Below, piece after piece: positions 33,433 through 43,663 of a stretch of 64,000 nt of DNA. Within the stretch, counting starts at the first letter, position 1, and every line of letters begins with the position of its first letter. The notes under the pieces are model-generated. The model was not told where the DNA came from. It worked only from the letters and a program-made list of their open reading frames with translations, and made no database searches. A program made the position numbers and the translations under genes. Source of the DNA: Porticoccus sp963974675 (GTDB lineage: Bacteria; Pseudomonadota; Gammaproteobacteria; Pseudomonadales; Porticoccaceae); assembly GCA_963974675.1 (NCBI GenBank), contig CAXBDQ010000001.1, forward strand, positions 62,001 to 126,000, written 5' to 3'.

Positions 33433-35759
33433 GCCAAGAATTCACTATTGCCTTAGTGGGCAACCCTAACTGCGGCAAAACCACACTCTTCAACGCCCTT
33501 ACCGGCACCCACCAAAAAGTGGGCAACTGGCCTGGTGTTACTGTAGAACAAAAGATTGGTCATTTTAAGCATGCCGGCGCCAACTTTAAGTTAGTAGACC
33601 TACCTGGTACCTACTCGCTGCATATTTCCTGTGAAGACGACTCCATAGACCAGCAAATTGCTCAACAGTTTATCTTAGAAAACAGTGCCGACCTGATCAT
33701 CAATATCATTGACGCCTCAAGTCTCGAGCGTGGCCTTTACCTAACCACACAATTAATGGATGCAGGCGTTCCGCTGGTTGTTGCACTGAACATGATGGAT
33801 GTCGCTGATCAGAATGGTATCCATATAGATCCCTACGAACTTTCGGAAAAAATTGGTTTTCCCGTGGTTTCACTGGTAGCCAGCCGAAGTGAAGGTATAG
33901 GAACGCTAATTGATGTGGCCAGCAATTACCTTCATAAGGATCACCTCCGCCCCCACCCCGTCACCGTATCCGAGCCACTTGAGAATACGGCGACAAACAT
34001 TCTATCCTTAATCAATCAACACGCTTCAGACTCATCCAAGCTTCAAGCAATGGCTGTTATGGAACGAGATGCAGCAGTGCTATCTCAGTTCCCCGAAGAC
34101 CTACAGCTACAGATGACTAACGAAGTAGATCTACTTGAGACACAACTGGCATCCAGTGCTGCGGACACCATCATTACCGATCGGTACCACTGGATTAATA
34201 AAATTACGGCCGATGCTGTCCACTATGACACTCAAACTAAAAAATCAATATCCGATTACCTAGATGCTGTACTGCTAAACCGCTATCTTGCCTTTCCCGC
34301 ATTTCTTGGGGTGATGTACCTGATGTTTATGATGACCATCAATTTTGGTGGTGCTTTTATTGATTTCTTTGATATGACGGCAGGAGCAATTTTTGTTGAG
34401 CTTCCCCGACAAATACTCACAGCCCTGCATTTCCCTCAATGGCTAGTAACGTTTATAGCGGATGGTGCAGGGGGAGGCATACAGTTGGTAGCCAGCTTCT
34501 TGCCCGTAATAGGAACACTGTTCTTATTCCAGACCTTTCTGGAAGACTCGGGCTATATGGCCCGCGCTGCGTTCATTCTTGATCGTTTAATGCGCAGTCT
34601 CGGATTACCAGGCAAATCGTTTGTTCCATTAGTGGTGGGCTTTGGCTGTAATGTACCCTCAGTTATGGCCAGTCGTACGCTGGATACGCACCAAGATCGC
34701 TTACTCACAACGCTAATGGCTCCCTTTATGTCCTGTGGTGCTAGGCTGACAGTTTACATCCTATTTGCCACCGCCTTTTTTACCGAAAATGGCCAGAACG
34801 TAGTCTTCGGTCTGTACGTTATAGGCATTGCTCTTGCTATGCTAACCGGCTTATTAGTCCGCCGAAAAATGCTGAGCAGAGATATCGCACCATTTATTAT
34901 GGAGCTACCTAACTACCATACCCCCACACTGAGAGGGCTTCTCATTCATACATGGCATCGACTTCATGGTTTTATGATGCGTGCGGGGAAGGCCATTGTA
35001 ATCGTGGTAATCGTTCTAAATTTTGTAAATTCTATCGGCACTGATGGCAGCTTCAATAATGAAAACACCGAACGCTCATTACTCTCTGCCATTGGCAAAA
35101 CGATCACCCCAATTTTTGAACCTCTCGGCGTAAAAGAAGAAAACTGGCCCGCTACCGTAGGTCTTTTCAGTGGTATCTTTGCCAAAGAAGTGGTCGTAGG
35201 CACTCTGGATGCGCTTTATTCCGATATGGCTAGAAATGAAAATGGTCACGAACCTAATGCGCCAGTCAATATTGGCGACATGCTTTTTGAAGCCGTGGCT
35301 ACAATCCCAGCAAACCTTGCTGAAGTGAATACTATGTGGGGAGATCCCTTAGGACTTAATGTCGGTGATTTGGCAAACCAGGAAGCCTCGGCTGCAGCAC
35401 AACATGTAGAAGTCTCAACGATCACATTAATGCAGCAGTTATTTGAAGGTCCTTTGGCAGCCTTTTGTTACATCCTTTTTATTCTTCTTTATATGCCCTG
35501 TGTCGCAACATTAGGGGCTATCTACAAGGAGGCTGGAGGTACCTGGGCCTTTTTCTCAGCCACTTGGAACACTTTATTAGCCTACTCCGTGGCTGTTATC
35601 GTCTATCAGTTAGGCACCCTACCTGCACACCCCCAGCAATCACTATTATGGACCGGAGCCATGATTTTAATGATGGCTATTGGTTACCTGTTACTCATGC
35701 AACTCGGTAAAAATCAGGCCAAACATGACAACCTAATACCGGCAGTTAACCTGTATTAG
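33429..35759 (+). CDS. feoB: Ferrous iron transporter FeoB
   Basis: A 776-residue inner-membrane Fe(II) transporter with an N-terminal G domain. G1 is GNPNCGKTTLFN (residues 11-22), G3 is DLPGTYS, G4 is NMMD. A helical GDI region (about 170-260) precedes two Gate segments (VGFGCNVPSVMASRTLD and LYMPCVATLGAIYKEAGG, each with its conserved Cys) among about ten membrane helices. Translationally coupled to feoA. The stop is followed by a bidirectional hairpin terminator. Confidence 0.97.
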   Translation: MSQEFTIALVGNPNCGKTTLFNALTGTHQKVGNWPGVTVEQKIGHFKHAGANFKLVDLPGTYSLHISCEDDSIDQQIAQQFILENSADLIINIIDASSLERGLYLTTQLMDAGVPLVVALNMMDVADQNGIHIDPYELSEKIGFPVVSLVASRSEGIGTLIDVASNYLHKDHLRPHPVTVSEPLENTATNILSLINQHASDSSKLQAMAVMERDAAVLSQFPEDLQLQMTNEVDLLETQLASSAADTIITDRYHWINKITADAVHYDTQTKKSISDYLDAVLLNRYLAFPAFLGVMYLMFMMTINFGGAFIDFFDMTAGAIFVELPRQILTALHFPQWLVTFIADGAGGGIQLVASFLPVIGTLFLFQTFLEDSGYMARAAFILDRLMRSLGLPGKSFVPLVVGFGCNVPSVMASRTLDTHQDRLLTTLMAPFMSCGARLTVYILFATAFFTENGQNVVFGLYVIGIALAMLTGLLVRRKMLSRDIAPFIMELPNYHTPTLRGLLIHTWHRLHGFMMRAGKAIVIVVIVLNFVNSIGTDGSFNNENTERSLLSAIGKTITPIFEPLGVKEENWPATVGLFSGIFAKEVVVGTLDALYSDMARNENGHEPNAPVNIGDMLFEAVATIPANLAEVNTMWGDPLGLNVGDLANQEASAAAQHVEVSTITLMQQLFEGPLAAFCYILFILLYMPCVATLGAIYKEAGGTWAFFSATWNTLLAYSVAVIVYQLGTLPAHPQQSLLWTGAMILMMAIGYLLLMQLGKNQAKHDNLIPAVNLY

Positions 35760-35835
35760 GGGAAATTTTTGAACTTGTCTGCACCGCTAAAAATCGCAGA
35801 GGCCTTTGGCCAAGAAAGAAAATGTTAGATCTTAG

Positions 35836-35857
35836 AAGCAACCAAATTTGGTTGCTT
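35836..35857. terminator. Bidirectional terminator after feoB
   Basis: AAGCAACCAAA-TTTGGTTGCTT is a perfect palindrome, followed by TTTTC on the plus strand and preceded by A-rich bases that give T-rich sequence on the minus strand. It can end both feoAB and the convergent CBS gene. Confidence 0.75.
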
Positions 35858-35887
35858 TTCATAAACAAAATACTGTTTATAGGAAGA

Positions 35888-36292
35888 TTAAGAGCGGGGA
35901 AATTTTTCGATGGCACGTAACAACTGACGACAAGTAATTTGCCCCACCAACTTGCCATCCTGAACCACAGGACAGCGGCGGAATCTTCGCTTCAACATGT
36001 CTTGCGCCACATCCACAATATCTGCATGAGGTGACACTGAATAAATATCCGTGGACATAAAATCCTTCACCAAACCGACACTCGTCTCATCGTTATACAT
36101 AGCACTGAGGATTGCCTCCAAGCAATCCATTTCTGAAAGTACTCCCAGCAAATGATTCTCGTCATCTACCACACAGACACCTGAAATTTTGTACTCAAGA
36201 ATCGCTTCAACAGCATCAAAAAGATCGGCATCAGCCTTAACTTTAACTGGGTTAGAAAGCATGTAATCTTTGAGTTCTACGGAGTGCAACAT
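35888..36292 (-). CDS. CBS-pair domain protein
   Basis: A 134-residue soluble protein made only of two CBS repeats (MLSNPVKVKADADLFDAVEA to GVLSEMDCLEAI; FMSTDIYSVSPHADIVDVAQ to GQITCRQLLRAI). Such modules bind adenosine nucleotides. It lies 72 bp downstream of nuoN on the same strand, so it may be co-transcribed with the complex I operon; the target is unknown. Confidence 0.88.
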   Translation of the reverse strand: MLHSVELKDYMLSNPVKVKADADLFDAVEAILEYKISGVCVVDDENHLLGVLSEMDCLEAILSAMYNDETSVGLVKDFMSTDIYSVSPHADIVDVAQDMLKRRFRRCPVVQDGKLVGQITCRQLLRAIEKFPRS

Positions 36293-36364
36293 AAATAAAG
36301 GCCTTTTTTATTTTTTACCTACTTTGAGAATACAAAACATCCCAATAAGAGCAAGTAATAATTG

Positions 36365-37846
36365 TTAAAAAAATTCACCGATATACACCATGATTGGCTG
36401 GGGAAAAATACCAAGCCAGACAACCAGTACCACAAGCAATAAGGCTACTGACTCACCCAACCATAGGATCGCACTGCCAGTAGTCTTATTATCTTCCTGA
36501 AGTGTCATGACATAAATTATTCTCAAGTAGTAGTAAATACCAACGGCGCTCCCGAGAATGAGCGCGCCTAACAATATCCAAAGCGCGCCCTCAATGCCTG
36601 AAGCGAACACATACAACTTGCCAATGAAGCCTGCTGTCAGGGGGATCCCAGCGAGAGACAACAATGATAGCGTTAACAAACCCGCCAACAAAGGACGCCG
36701 CCAAAATAACCCCGTAAGATCCGCCACCCCCTGTTTCTCGCCTTCACCATCACTGGATAGAACGCTGATTACGGAGAAAGCCGCGAGTGTCGTCACCACA
36801 TACGCCACCACATAATAACTTGCGGCCTCCACGGCAAAATTACCGCCACCCAACACGCCACCAGCCACAAGAGTAATCAACAGATAACCAAAATGAGCGA
36901 TAGAAGAGTAAGACAACAATCGTTTCACATTTTGTTGCTGTAATGCGAGCAAATTGCCCACCAACATAGAGGCCACGGCAAGTACACTTAGTGCGACCAA
37001 TAGTGTCTTGTATTGATGTAATTGCGCCTCCATAAATAAACGCAATAACACAGCAAAAATGGCCCCCTTAGATACCGTCGCCAAAAATCCGGCAACAGGC
37101 AACGGCGCACCTTGATACACATCCGGCGTCCACATATGAAATGGCACAATAGATAGCTTGAACCCTATACCTGTCAGCACCAGTGCCGTGCCAGCAAGAA
37201 TGAGCACTTCATTATCTGTCGCTGACACCAAACGTTCGCCCATTTCCACAAACGACATACTGCCGAGAGCCGCATATAAAAGTGCAAAGCCAAACAGTAA
37301 TACAGCGGAGGCGCACCCAGACAATACTAGGTACTTAATGGCAGCCTCTAACGGCAGCTTTCCCTTGTCAGGATAAGAAATCATTGCATACAAAGAAACG
37401 CCCAGAAGCTCCATCCCCAATAGCAATGACACGACGTGGCTAGCAAAGGCCAGCACTAACGCACCGAGTGTTGCCAACAATAAGAGTAAATAATATTCTT
37501 CATTACGCCCGCTGCGGTGGCGCAAGTATTCCCAAGACAGTATGGCACTCGCCAATGAGACGCCCAATAGCAACACCGCGAAAAAAATACCGTAGCGGTC
37601 AACACTCAACAACGTCATTTCTTGCTCACCCACCGCTACTGCTATGGGTATAGACAGTAACGTGCACAGTAGTCCTGCCACAGTAAACCCGGCCGTTAGC
37701 CCATGGGTTCGTTTGAAGGCAATAACCAACATCAACACGACAATGACCAACGTTAATACAATTAATGGCAGGATCGATTGCAGTTCAACCAAACTCATAA
37801 CTGCGTTCAAGGCAGGGGTCGTCACTGAACTCATTGCGGCACTCAT
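36365..37846 (-). CDS. nuoN: NADH-quinone oxidoreductase subunit N
   Basis: A 493-residue antiporter-like membrane subunit of complex I, one of three proton-pumping channels. About 14 hydrophobic segments are visible. The Glu of LLLGMELLGVSLYAMISY (TM5) and Lys residues of the central half-channel region (GFKLSIVPFHMWTPDVYQGA) are present. The start overlaps the nuoM stop (ATGA). Last gene of the operon. Confidence 0.96.
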   Translation of the reverse strand: MSAAMSSVTTPALNAVMSLVELQSILPLIVLTLVIVVLMLVIAFKRTHGLTAGFTVAGLLCTLLSIPIAVAVGEQEMTLLSVDRYGIFFAVLLLGVSLASAILSWEYLRHRSGRNEEYYLLLLLATLGALVLAFASHVVSLLLGMELLGVSLYAMISYPDKGKLPLEAAIKYLVLSGCASAVLLFGFALLYAALGSMSFVEMGERLVSATDNEVLILAGTALVLTGIGFKLSIVPFHMWTPDVYQGAPLPVAGFLATVSKGAIFAVLLRLFMEAQLHQYKTLLVALSVLAVASMLVGNLLALQQQNVKRLLSYSSIAHFGYLLITLVAGGVLGGGNFAVEAASYYVVAYVVTTLAAFSVISVLSSDGEGEKQGVADLTGLFWRRPLLAGLLTLSLLSLAGIPLTAGFIGKLYVFASGIEGALWILLGALILGSAVGIYYYLRIIYVMTLQEDNKTTGSAILWLGESVALLLVVLVVWLGIFPQPIMVYIGEFF

Positions 37847-39390
37847 TTCGTTATCCCCGCAACTTGAATATTACCGGGGTCTCCCGCGACCTCAGCTGCT
37901 GGACCCACTAAAGCGATCAAACTATCCAATACGGGCTGAGCAGTATCCAACACGGGCTGAGGATAAAGCCCCAGCCACACCAAGCCAACAACCATCACCA
38001 CCATGGTCAGCATTTCCCTGGCGCCATAATCCGGCAATCGCAAACGCTCATTGGGCTTACCCTGAAAAGCACGTTGCATCATGGCCAAAGAATAAATAGC
38101 CGCAACCACTAAACCCAGTGCGGAAACCGCCGCCACCGCTGGCGCGACTTTAAATAGCCCCACCAACACCATAAACTCCGCAACAAAATTGCCTAATCCC
38201 GGCAGTCCTACTGATGCCAACATAAAGAACATTGCCATGGCACCCATACGTGGCATGTTTTGCCAGAGGCCCCCCATTTTGGACATATCTCGGGTATGAA
38301 GCCGTTCTTGCAATGACCCTGCAATCATAAACAGCGCAGCTGTGCTCAGACCATGAGCAACCATCTGCATCACTGCGCCCTGGAGAGCCAGTGCGTTCCA
38401 GGCAAACACTCCTAGAAGCACAAAACCCATATGACTGACGCTGCTATAAGCTACCAGGCGCTTAAAGTCATCTTGCCCAAAGGCCAGTACTGCGCCATAG
38501 ATAATACCGACCGCACCTAATGCCAAAGCTATAGGGGAAAAGGCCATAGCTTCATGGGGAAACAGAGGCACCACAAAACGGATAAGGCCATAGGCTCCCG
38601 TTTTCAACAGAATACCTGCAAGAATGACACTGCCCGCAGTAGGCGCTTGGGTATGAGCATCGGGCAGCCAGGTATGAAAGGGAAATCCTGGAAGCTTGAC
38701 CAAAAATGCGACAAAGAAGCCCAACATCAACACGTAGGCCATATCACCCGTGACACCATGTCCCAACAAGTCAAAATAACTAAAGCTATACGAACCGGTA
38801 CTACGTTGATTCAGTACCACCAAGCCTAAAATCGCAAACAGCATCATCAAGCCACTAACCTGGGTAAAGATGAAGAATTTCATGGAGGCATAACCCCGAC
38901 CTTCGTGTCCCCAAATGGCAATAATCAGATACATGGGCACTAACATCACTTCCCAGAACAGGAAGAACAGAAACAGATCCAACGCTAAAAACACTCCAAG
39001 TACGCCAGCTAAGGTCCACAGTAAATTTGCCTCAAAGAACCCTGTGCGCTGTTTAATATCAGTCCAAGAGGCACTAACAGAAATAGCACCCAACACCAAT
39101 GTCAGGATGACCATTAACAAGCTAAGCCCATCCATTGCCAATTCAAAACTGATACCAAAACGTGGTATCCACTCTGCTTTGTAGTGCATCAGCCAGGTAG
39201 CCGCCTCCGACGGATCAGGCACAATCGTGATTTTATCCCATGACAGATCAGCCGCTGCTATCAGGTAACCCAGATCAAACACAATCACCAGCAATGCAAT
39301 CCAGCGAGGCAATCCCGGGTGTTGGCGTTCTGATATCCAGGCAATCACACCACCAACCAGTAAAATAAGAATGAGGTTAACAAGAATCAT
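37843..39390 (-). CDS. nuoM: NADH-quinone oxidoreductase subunit M
   Basis: A 515-residue antiporter-like pump subunit of complex I. Start is ATG 39390 (MILVNLILILLV), overlapping the nuoL stop; a longer frame inside nuoL is not used. The essential Glu of FLFFLFWEVMLVPMYLIIAI (TM5) and Lys of VAFLVKLPGFPFHTWLPDAH (TM7-8) are present. About 14 membrane segments. Confidence 0.96.
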   Translation of the reverse strand: MILVNLILILLVGGVIAWISERQHPGLPRWIALLVIVFDLGYLIAAADLSWDKITIVPDPSEAATWLMHYKAEWIPRFGISFELAMDGLSLLMVILTLVLGAISVSASWTDIKQRTGFFEANLLWTLAGVLGVFLALDLFLFFLFWEVMLVPMYLIIAIWGHEGRGYASMKFFIFTQVSGLMMLFAILGLVVLNQRSTGSYSFSYFDLLGHGVTGDMAYVLMLGFFVAFLVKLPGFPFHTWLPDAHTQAPTAGSVILAGILLKTGAYGLIRFVVPLFPHEAMAFSPIALALGAVGIIYGAVLAFGQDDFKRLVAYSSVSHMGFVLLGVFAWNALALQGAVMQMVAHGLSTAALFMIAGSLQERLHTRDMSKMGGLWQNMPRMGAMAMFFMLASVGLPGLGNFVAEFMVLVGLFKVAPAVAAVSALGLVVAAIYSLAMMQRAFQGKPNERLRLPDYGAREMLTMVVMVVGLVWLGLYPQPVLDTAQPVLDSLIALVGPAAEVAGDPGNIQVAGITK

Positions 39391-41234
39391 TTGATCACCC
39401 CCTGCAGCAAGGCAATGACCAATATCAAGCCAAACACCATACTGGTGGCATACCACCGTAATCGACCTGTCTGTGTATGGCTAAGTGCCATAAAAAGAAA
39501 CTGACATAATTTAACGATGGTGTTGTAGATATCATCCAGACACTCCCGCCTCAAAATATAAGCGAGGAATTTATAGGGCCGGACCCATAATTTGTCATAG
39601 AGCCAATCCATGCCCCAGCCGCTGAACCAGAATTTTTTCAGCATGTGTCCCGGAGCCGAATTGACCAAGCCATCTATTTTCCATTGACCACCTAGGAAAA
39701 TCATATACGCAACGGCCAAACCAATAAGTGGAATCGCGATAGAAATACCTTCTATCAAGTGACTGGGATGGTGTTCACCTGCAACAGGAAATACAGACGC
39801 CAATGGCACCAATGGCAGGGCAAAAAACCCTCCAACCAGAGACAAAACACACAGCAGTGACAACGGCACTGCCATACGAGAACCCGGTTGCTTATCAGGC
39901 TCCATTTTTGTTTCACCAAAGAACACCACAAACACCAGCCTGAAACTATAAATGGCTGTCAATAATGCCCCAAGCAAACCACCTGCCCACAACCAAGGGC
40001 CAACACCTGGCAGCTCATAAGCCTGCAACAGGATCATATCCTTGCTGAAGAACCCAGAGGTCAACGGCAATGCCGCCAATGCCGCCGAACCAATAAGGAA
40101 ACTCCAGAACACCACCGGTAAGCGAGTCCGCAGACCACCCATTTTGAAAATATTATGTTCATGGTGCAGACAGTGAATTACTGCGCCTGCGGCCAAAAAC
40201 AGCAACGCTTTAAAGAATGCGTGTGTAACCAAATGAAAAATGCCCGCGGCCCAAGCACCCACGCCCAAAGCCAAAAACATATAGCCAATCTGACTAATAG
40301 TGGAATACGCCAGAATCCTTTTGATGTCGTGTTGGTTTAGAGCCGTAAAGGCTGCCATCAAGGAAGTGATCAACCCTACGAGTGCCACCGCCAACATCGC
40401 CGGGGGCGCGAGCAAAAATAGTTCATGAGTTCGTGCAATCAGATACACGCCGGCTGTCACCATCGTTGCCGCATGAATCAATGCACTGACAGGTGTCGGC
40501 CCAGCCATAGCATCTGGCAACCACGTATGTAACGGCAACTGAGCCGACTTGCCCACTGCACCGCCCAAAAGTAATAAACAAGCAATAACCGGCAAGGTAT
40601 CACCCACTTGCCACTGAGCTTTGGCAGCCTCGGCCATAGGTTGTATATCCAGCGTTCCCAATTCGGTAAACAGTAAGAATAGGCCCACAGCCATAGCTGC
40701 ATCGCCTATCCGTGTCACCACAAAGGCTTTACGAGCTGCGGCACCATTAGCTGGGTCTTGATACCAAAATCCAACCAACAAATAACTGCAGGCACCCACA
40801 CCTTCCCACCCTAGATACAACAGCAGCAGGTTATCCGCCATCACCAATATCAGCATGGCAAACACAAACATATTTAAGTAAGCAAAATAACGGCTAAAGC
40901 TGACGTCATCTTCCATAAATTCTGTAGAAAACAAATGAATCAAAAAGCCAACACCAGTGATCACTGACATCATCACCAACGTCAGCCCATCCAGATAAAA
41001 GGCGATATCAGGTGAGAAATTTCCTACTTGCATCCAGGTCCATAAAATCTGGTGATGCGGTTGGCCTGACTCCATAAAGGCCAACCCCACCAACAAGGTA
41101 ACCACTGCAGCCAACCCTACGGAACCTGCACCAAGAATCGCCACGAACCTTTTTGGCATTTTCCCCAAGGTCACCATTAATAAGATTGAGCTAACCAAAG
41201 GAAATAAAGGAATGAGCGGGAGCAGTTTCAACAT
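39387..41234 (-). CDS. nuoL: NADH-quinone oxidoreductase subunit L
   Basis: A 615-residue distal pump subunit with about 16 membrane segments including the long lateral helix region at the C-terminus. LLLYLGWEGVGACSYLLVGF has the TM5 Glu, and GKSAQLPLHTWLPDAMAGPT the conserved Lys and discontinuous helix. 21 bp after nuoK and overlapping nuoM by four bases. Confidence 0.97.
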   Translation of the reverse strand: MLKLLPLIPLFPLVSSILLMVTLGKMPKRFVAILGAGSVGLAAVVTLLVGLAFMESGQPHHQILWTWMQVGNFSPDIAFYLDGLTLVMMSVITGVGFLIHLFSTEFMEDDVSFSRYFAYLNMFVFAMLILVMADNLLLLYLGWEGVGACSYLLVGFWYQDPANGAAARKAFVVTRIGDAAMAVGLFLLFTELGTLDIQPMAEAAKAQWQVGDTLPVIACLLLLGGAVGKSAQLPLHTWLPDAMAGPTPVSALIHAATMVTAGVYLIARTHELFLLAPPAMLAVALVGLITSLMAAFTALNQHDIKRILAYSTISQIGYMFLALGVGAWAAGIFHLVTHAFFKALLFLAAGAVIHCLHHEHNIFKMGGLRTRLPVVFWSFLIGSAALAALPLTSGFFSKDMILLQAYELPGVGPWLWAGGLLGALLTAIYSFRLVFVVFFGETKMEPDKQPGSRMAVPLSLLCVLSLVGGFFALPLVPLASVFPVAGEHHPSHLIEGISIAIPLIGLAVAYMIFLGGQWKIDGLVNSAPGHMLKKFWFSGWGMDWLYDKLWVRPYKFLAYILRRECLDDIYNTIVKLCQFLFMALSHTQTGRLRWYATSMVFGLILVIALLQGVIK

Positions 41235-41255
41235 AGGGTCAACCTCAACATAAGA

Positions 41256-41570
41256 TCATCCTCTCATCCTATTGGCATCATCCATATCCAGGCTTTTGAA
41301 ACGGCGCTGGATTTGAAGCACCAAGCCCAAACCCACAGCTACTTCGGCAGCCGCTACGGCAAGAATCATCATAAACACGATTTGACCGTCGGCCTGTCCC
41401 CATCGAGCACCCGCAGCAACAAAGGCTACCGCCGATGAATTGAGCATGACTTCCAGAGACACCAAAATAAAAATGATATTCCGTCGCATCATCAGCCCCA
41501 ATAACCCGCAAATAAACAACAAAGCAGACAACAACAAAACATGATCCAGAGGAATGCCGACACCGTCCAT
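41256..41570 (-). CDS. nuoK: NADH-quinone oxidoreductase subunit K
   Basis: A 104-residue membrane subunit with three helices. The two functionally important Glu residues are in VSLEVMLNSSAVAF and AVAAAEVAVGLGL. The start shares one base with the nuoJ stop (TAATG). An alternative 118-residue frame over the same bases is a shadow. Confidence 0.95.
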   Translation of the reverse strand: MDGVGIPLDHVLLLSALLFICGLLGLMMRRNIIFILVSLEVMLNSSAVAFVAAGARWGQADGQIVFMMILAVAAAEVAVGLGLVLQIQRRFKSLDMDDANRMRG

Positions 41571-42124
41571 TAACTCCCCCCCTCTTTACCGACTTTACTG
41601 GCTCTGGTTTCTTTGCTCTCTCTGCCCTCTTCAAGGTAGCGGCGACCGAGGTGATAGGCGCCGATCAATCCGGCCAAGAGCAACATAGAAGCAATTTCAA
41701 CAGCGAGAACGTAGGGGCCAAATAATGTCAGCCCTACTTGTTTAGGCGTAACCAACCCTTGCGTAGCAGCAGGCGCACTATGTGAAAGCACTAACACCAG
41801 CTCAACCAGCAAGAGCAATGCAAGGATAACGGGGACGATCCAGACTTGGGGCTTGAGCAATTGTTTCTCACGCCGATCACCCTTTTCGCCCAGGTTCAGC
41901 ATCATAATCACAAAAATAAACAACACCATAATCGCACCGGCATAGATCACCACTTCTAAAGCCGCAGCAAACGGAGCGCCAATCAAATAAAAGACCACCG
42001 CGACAGCCAGTAGAGATAAAATTAGATAAATCAACGCGTGGGTGGCATTGGCACGGGTTAGCGCAAGAATTGTTGAGACCAACGCAATGGTTGATGCCAT
42101 ATAGAAAAGGACCAACTCTAACAT
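41570..42124 (-). CDS. nuoJ: NADH-quinone oxidoreductase subunit J
   Basis: A 184-residue membrane subunit with five helices. The pi-bulge helix TM3 with conserved Tyr and Gly is seen as ALEVVIYAGAIMVLFIFVIM. The C-terminus is a charged tail (LGRRYLEEGRESKETR). 52 bp after nuoI. Confidence 0.95.
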   Translation of the reverse strand: MLELVLFYMASTIALVSTILALTRANATHALIYLILSLLAVAVVFYLIGAPFAAALEVVIYAGAIMVLFIFVIMMLNLGEKGDRREKQLLKPQVWIVPVILALLLLVELVLVLSHSAPAATQGLVTPKQVGLTLFGPYVLAVEIASMLLLAGLIGAYHLGRRYLEEGRESKETRASKVGKEGGS

Positions 42125-42176
42125 CTCGCCCCCCTAGACAACCCGCTCATCATCTTGATTCTTAATGACACCCTTT

Positions 42177-42692
42177 TCATGGAAGTAGGCTCCGGACATC
42201 AATGGGCCGAGTTTCATTCTCAGCCTCACCTTTGTCTTTCCAGCCCGTTTGCATCCCCGACACCCGGTAAAAATTGTAGTCGTGATATTTACCTGTGCCA
42301 TTAATTAACAAATGTTCTTTTTCATACACCATATTCTGACGGTCGTATTCGCACATCTCGAAATCTGGTGTCAGTTGAATAGCGTAGGTCGGGCAAGCCT
42401 CTTCACACATGCCACACATAATGCAACGTGAGAAATTGATCCGAAAAAATTCCGGATACCAACTACCGTCATCGCGGGTACCTTTTTGTAGAGCGATACA
42501 ATCTACCGGACAAACTACCGCACAGAGGTTGCATGCCACACAACGCTCTTCCCCATCAGGGTCACGGGTCAAAACGATACGGCCTCGATAACGAGGGGAC
42601 AAATAAGGTTTTTCTTCAGGATATTGAACGGTTTCAGCAGGTGTAAATGTGTGCATTAACACGCGCCACATGGTTCGCAACTGACTAATCAT
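42177..42692 (-). CDS. nuoI: NADH-quinone oxidoreductase subunit I
   Basis: A 171-residue peripheral-arm subunit carrying clusters N6a and N6b. The two 4Fe-4S motifs are CVACNLCAVVCPVDC and CIMCGMCEEACPTYA. Overlaps nuoH by four bases. Confidence 0.97.
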   Translation of the reverse strand: MISQLRTMWRVLMHTFTPAETVQYPEEKPYLSPRYRGRIVLTRDPDGEERCVACNLCAVVCPVDCIALQKGTRDDGSWYPEFFRINFSRCIMCGMCEEACPTYAIQLTPDFEMCEYDRQNMVYEKEHLLINGTGKYHDYNFYRVSGMQTGWKDKGEAENETRPIDVRSLLP

Positions 42693-43663
42693 GCTGCACC
42701 TCCATTCGACAGCCCCGCTAACCAGAGTGCTATGGCGCCAGTAAACACTAAATTAGCCAAGGACAGGGGCAACATAACTTTCCAGCCTAGGGACATTAGC
42801 TGGTCATAACGAGGTCGAGGGATAGCTGCCCTTAGCAGTACAAAGAAGCAGATGACGATAAAGGTTTTAAGACCAAACCATACAATGGGGGGAAGCCAAG
42901 GCCCCAGCCAACCACCAAAGAACAGGGTAACGATCATGCTGGAAATTAAGATCAACCCTAGATATTCACCCAGCATAAACATGGCGAATTTCATACCGCC
43001 ATATTCCGTATGAAAACCCGCGGTGAGTTCATGTTCGGCTTCAGGTAAATCAAATGGCAAGCGATGGCTTTCGGCAATACCGGCAATGGTGAACACAAAC
43101 AAGCCTAGAAACTGTGAAATGCAATACCAGCCGTCAGCCTGTGATTCAACAATCTCCCTGAGATTAAAGCTACCAGAGAGCATCACCACACCCATCAGTG
43201 ACAGCCCCATAAACACTTCATAGCTGACCATTTGGGCCGCAGAGCGCAATCCACCTAACAAAGCATATTTATTATTGGAAGCCAAACCACCCAGCAAAAC
43301 GCTGTATACCGCCAATGACGTCATACCAAGGAAGAAAAGCAAACCGATATTCATATCGATAATTTGTAACCCGGGTGCAAATGGCACCACGGCAAAACCC
43401 AGCATCATGGCCATCACAATGGCGGTGGGAGCAAAGATAAATACAATTTTATCGGCGAACGGGGGAACCCAATCATCCTTAGTGAGCAGTTTCAACATGT
43501 CCGCCGCTACTTGCAGAATACCAAAAGGACCCAACCGATTTGGGCCATAGCGGTCTTGCCAAATACCCAGTAAGCGACGCTCCCACCAAGTCATCACTGC
43601 AGCACCACCCACCGCACCAAGCAACACAACGAAAGCAAACAAAACAATCATTCCATCAGACAT
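42689..43663 (-). CDS. nuoH: NADH-quinone oxidoreductase subunit H
   Basis: A 324-residue membrane subunit forming the quinone-entry site. Start is ATG 43663 (MSDGMIVLFAFVV), which overlaps the nuoG stop by 8 nt; an in-frame extension into nuoG to 43885 is not protein. WWERRLLGIWQDRYGPNRLG, AESHRLPFDLPEAEHEL and FHTEYGGMKFAMFMLGEYL are signature stretches with the charged quinone-channel residues. Confidence 0.96.
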   Translation of the reverse strand: MSDGMIVLFAFVVLLGAVGGAAVMTWWERRLLGIWQDRYGPNRLGPFGILQVAADMLKLLTKDDWVPPFADKIVFIFAPTAIVMAMMLGFAVVPFAPGLQIIDMNIGLLFFLGMTSLAVYSVLLGGLASNNKYALLGGLRSAAQMVSYEVFMGLSLMGVVMLSGSFNLREIVESQADGWYCISQFLGLFVFTIAGIAESHRLPFDLPEAEHELTAGFHTEYGGMKFAMFMLGEYLGLILISSMIVTLFFGGWLGPWLPPIVWFGLKTFIVICFFVLLRAAIPRPRYDQLMSLGWKVMLPLSLANLVFTGAIALWLAGLSNGGAA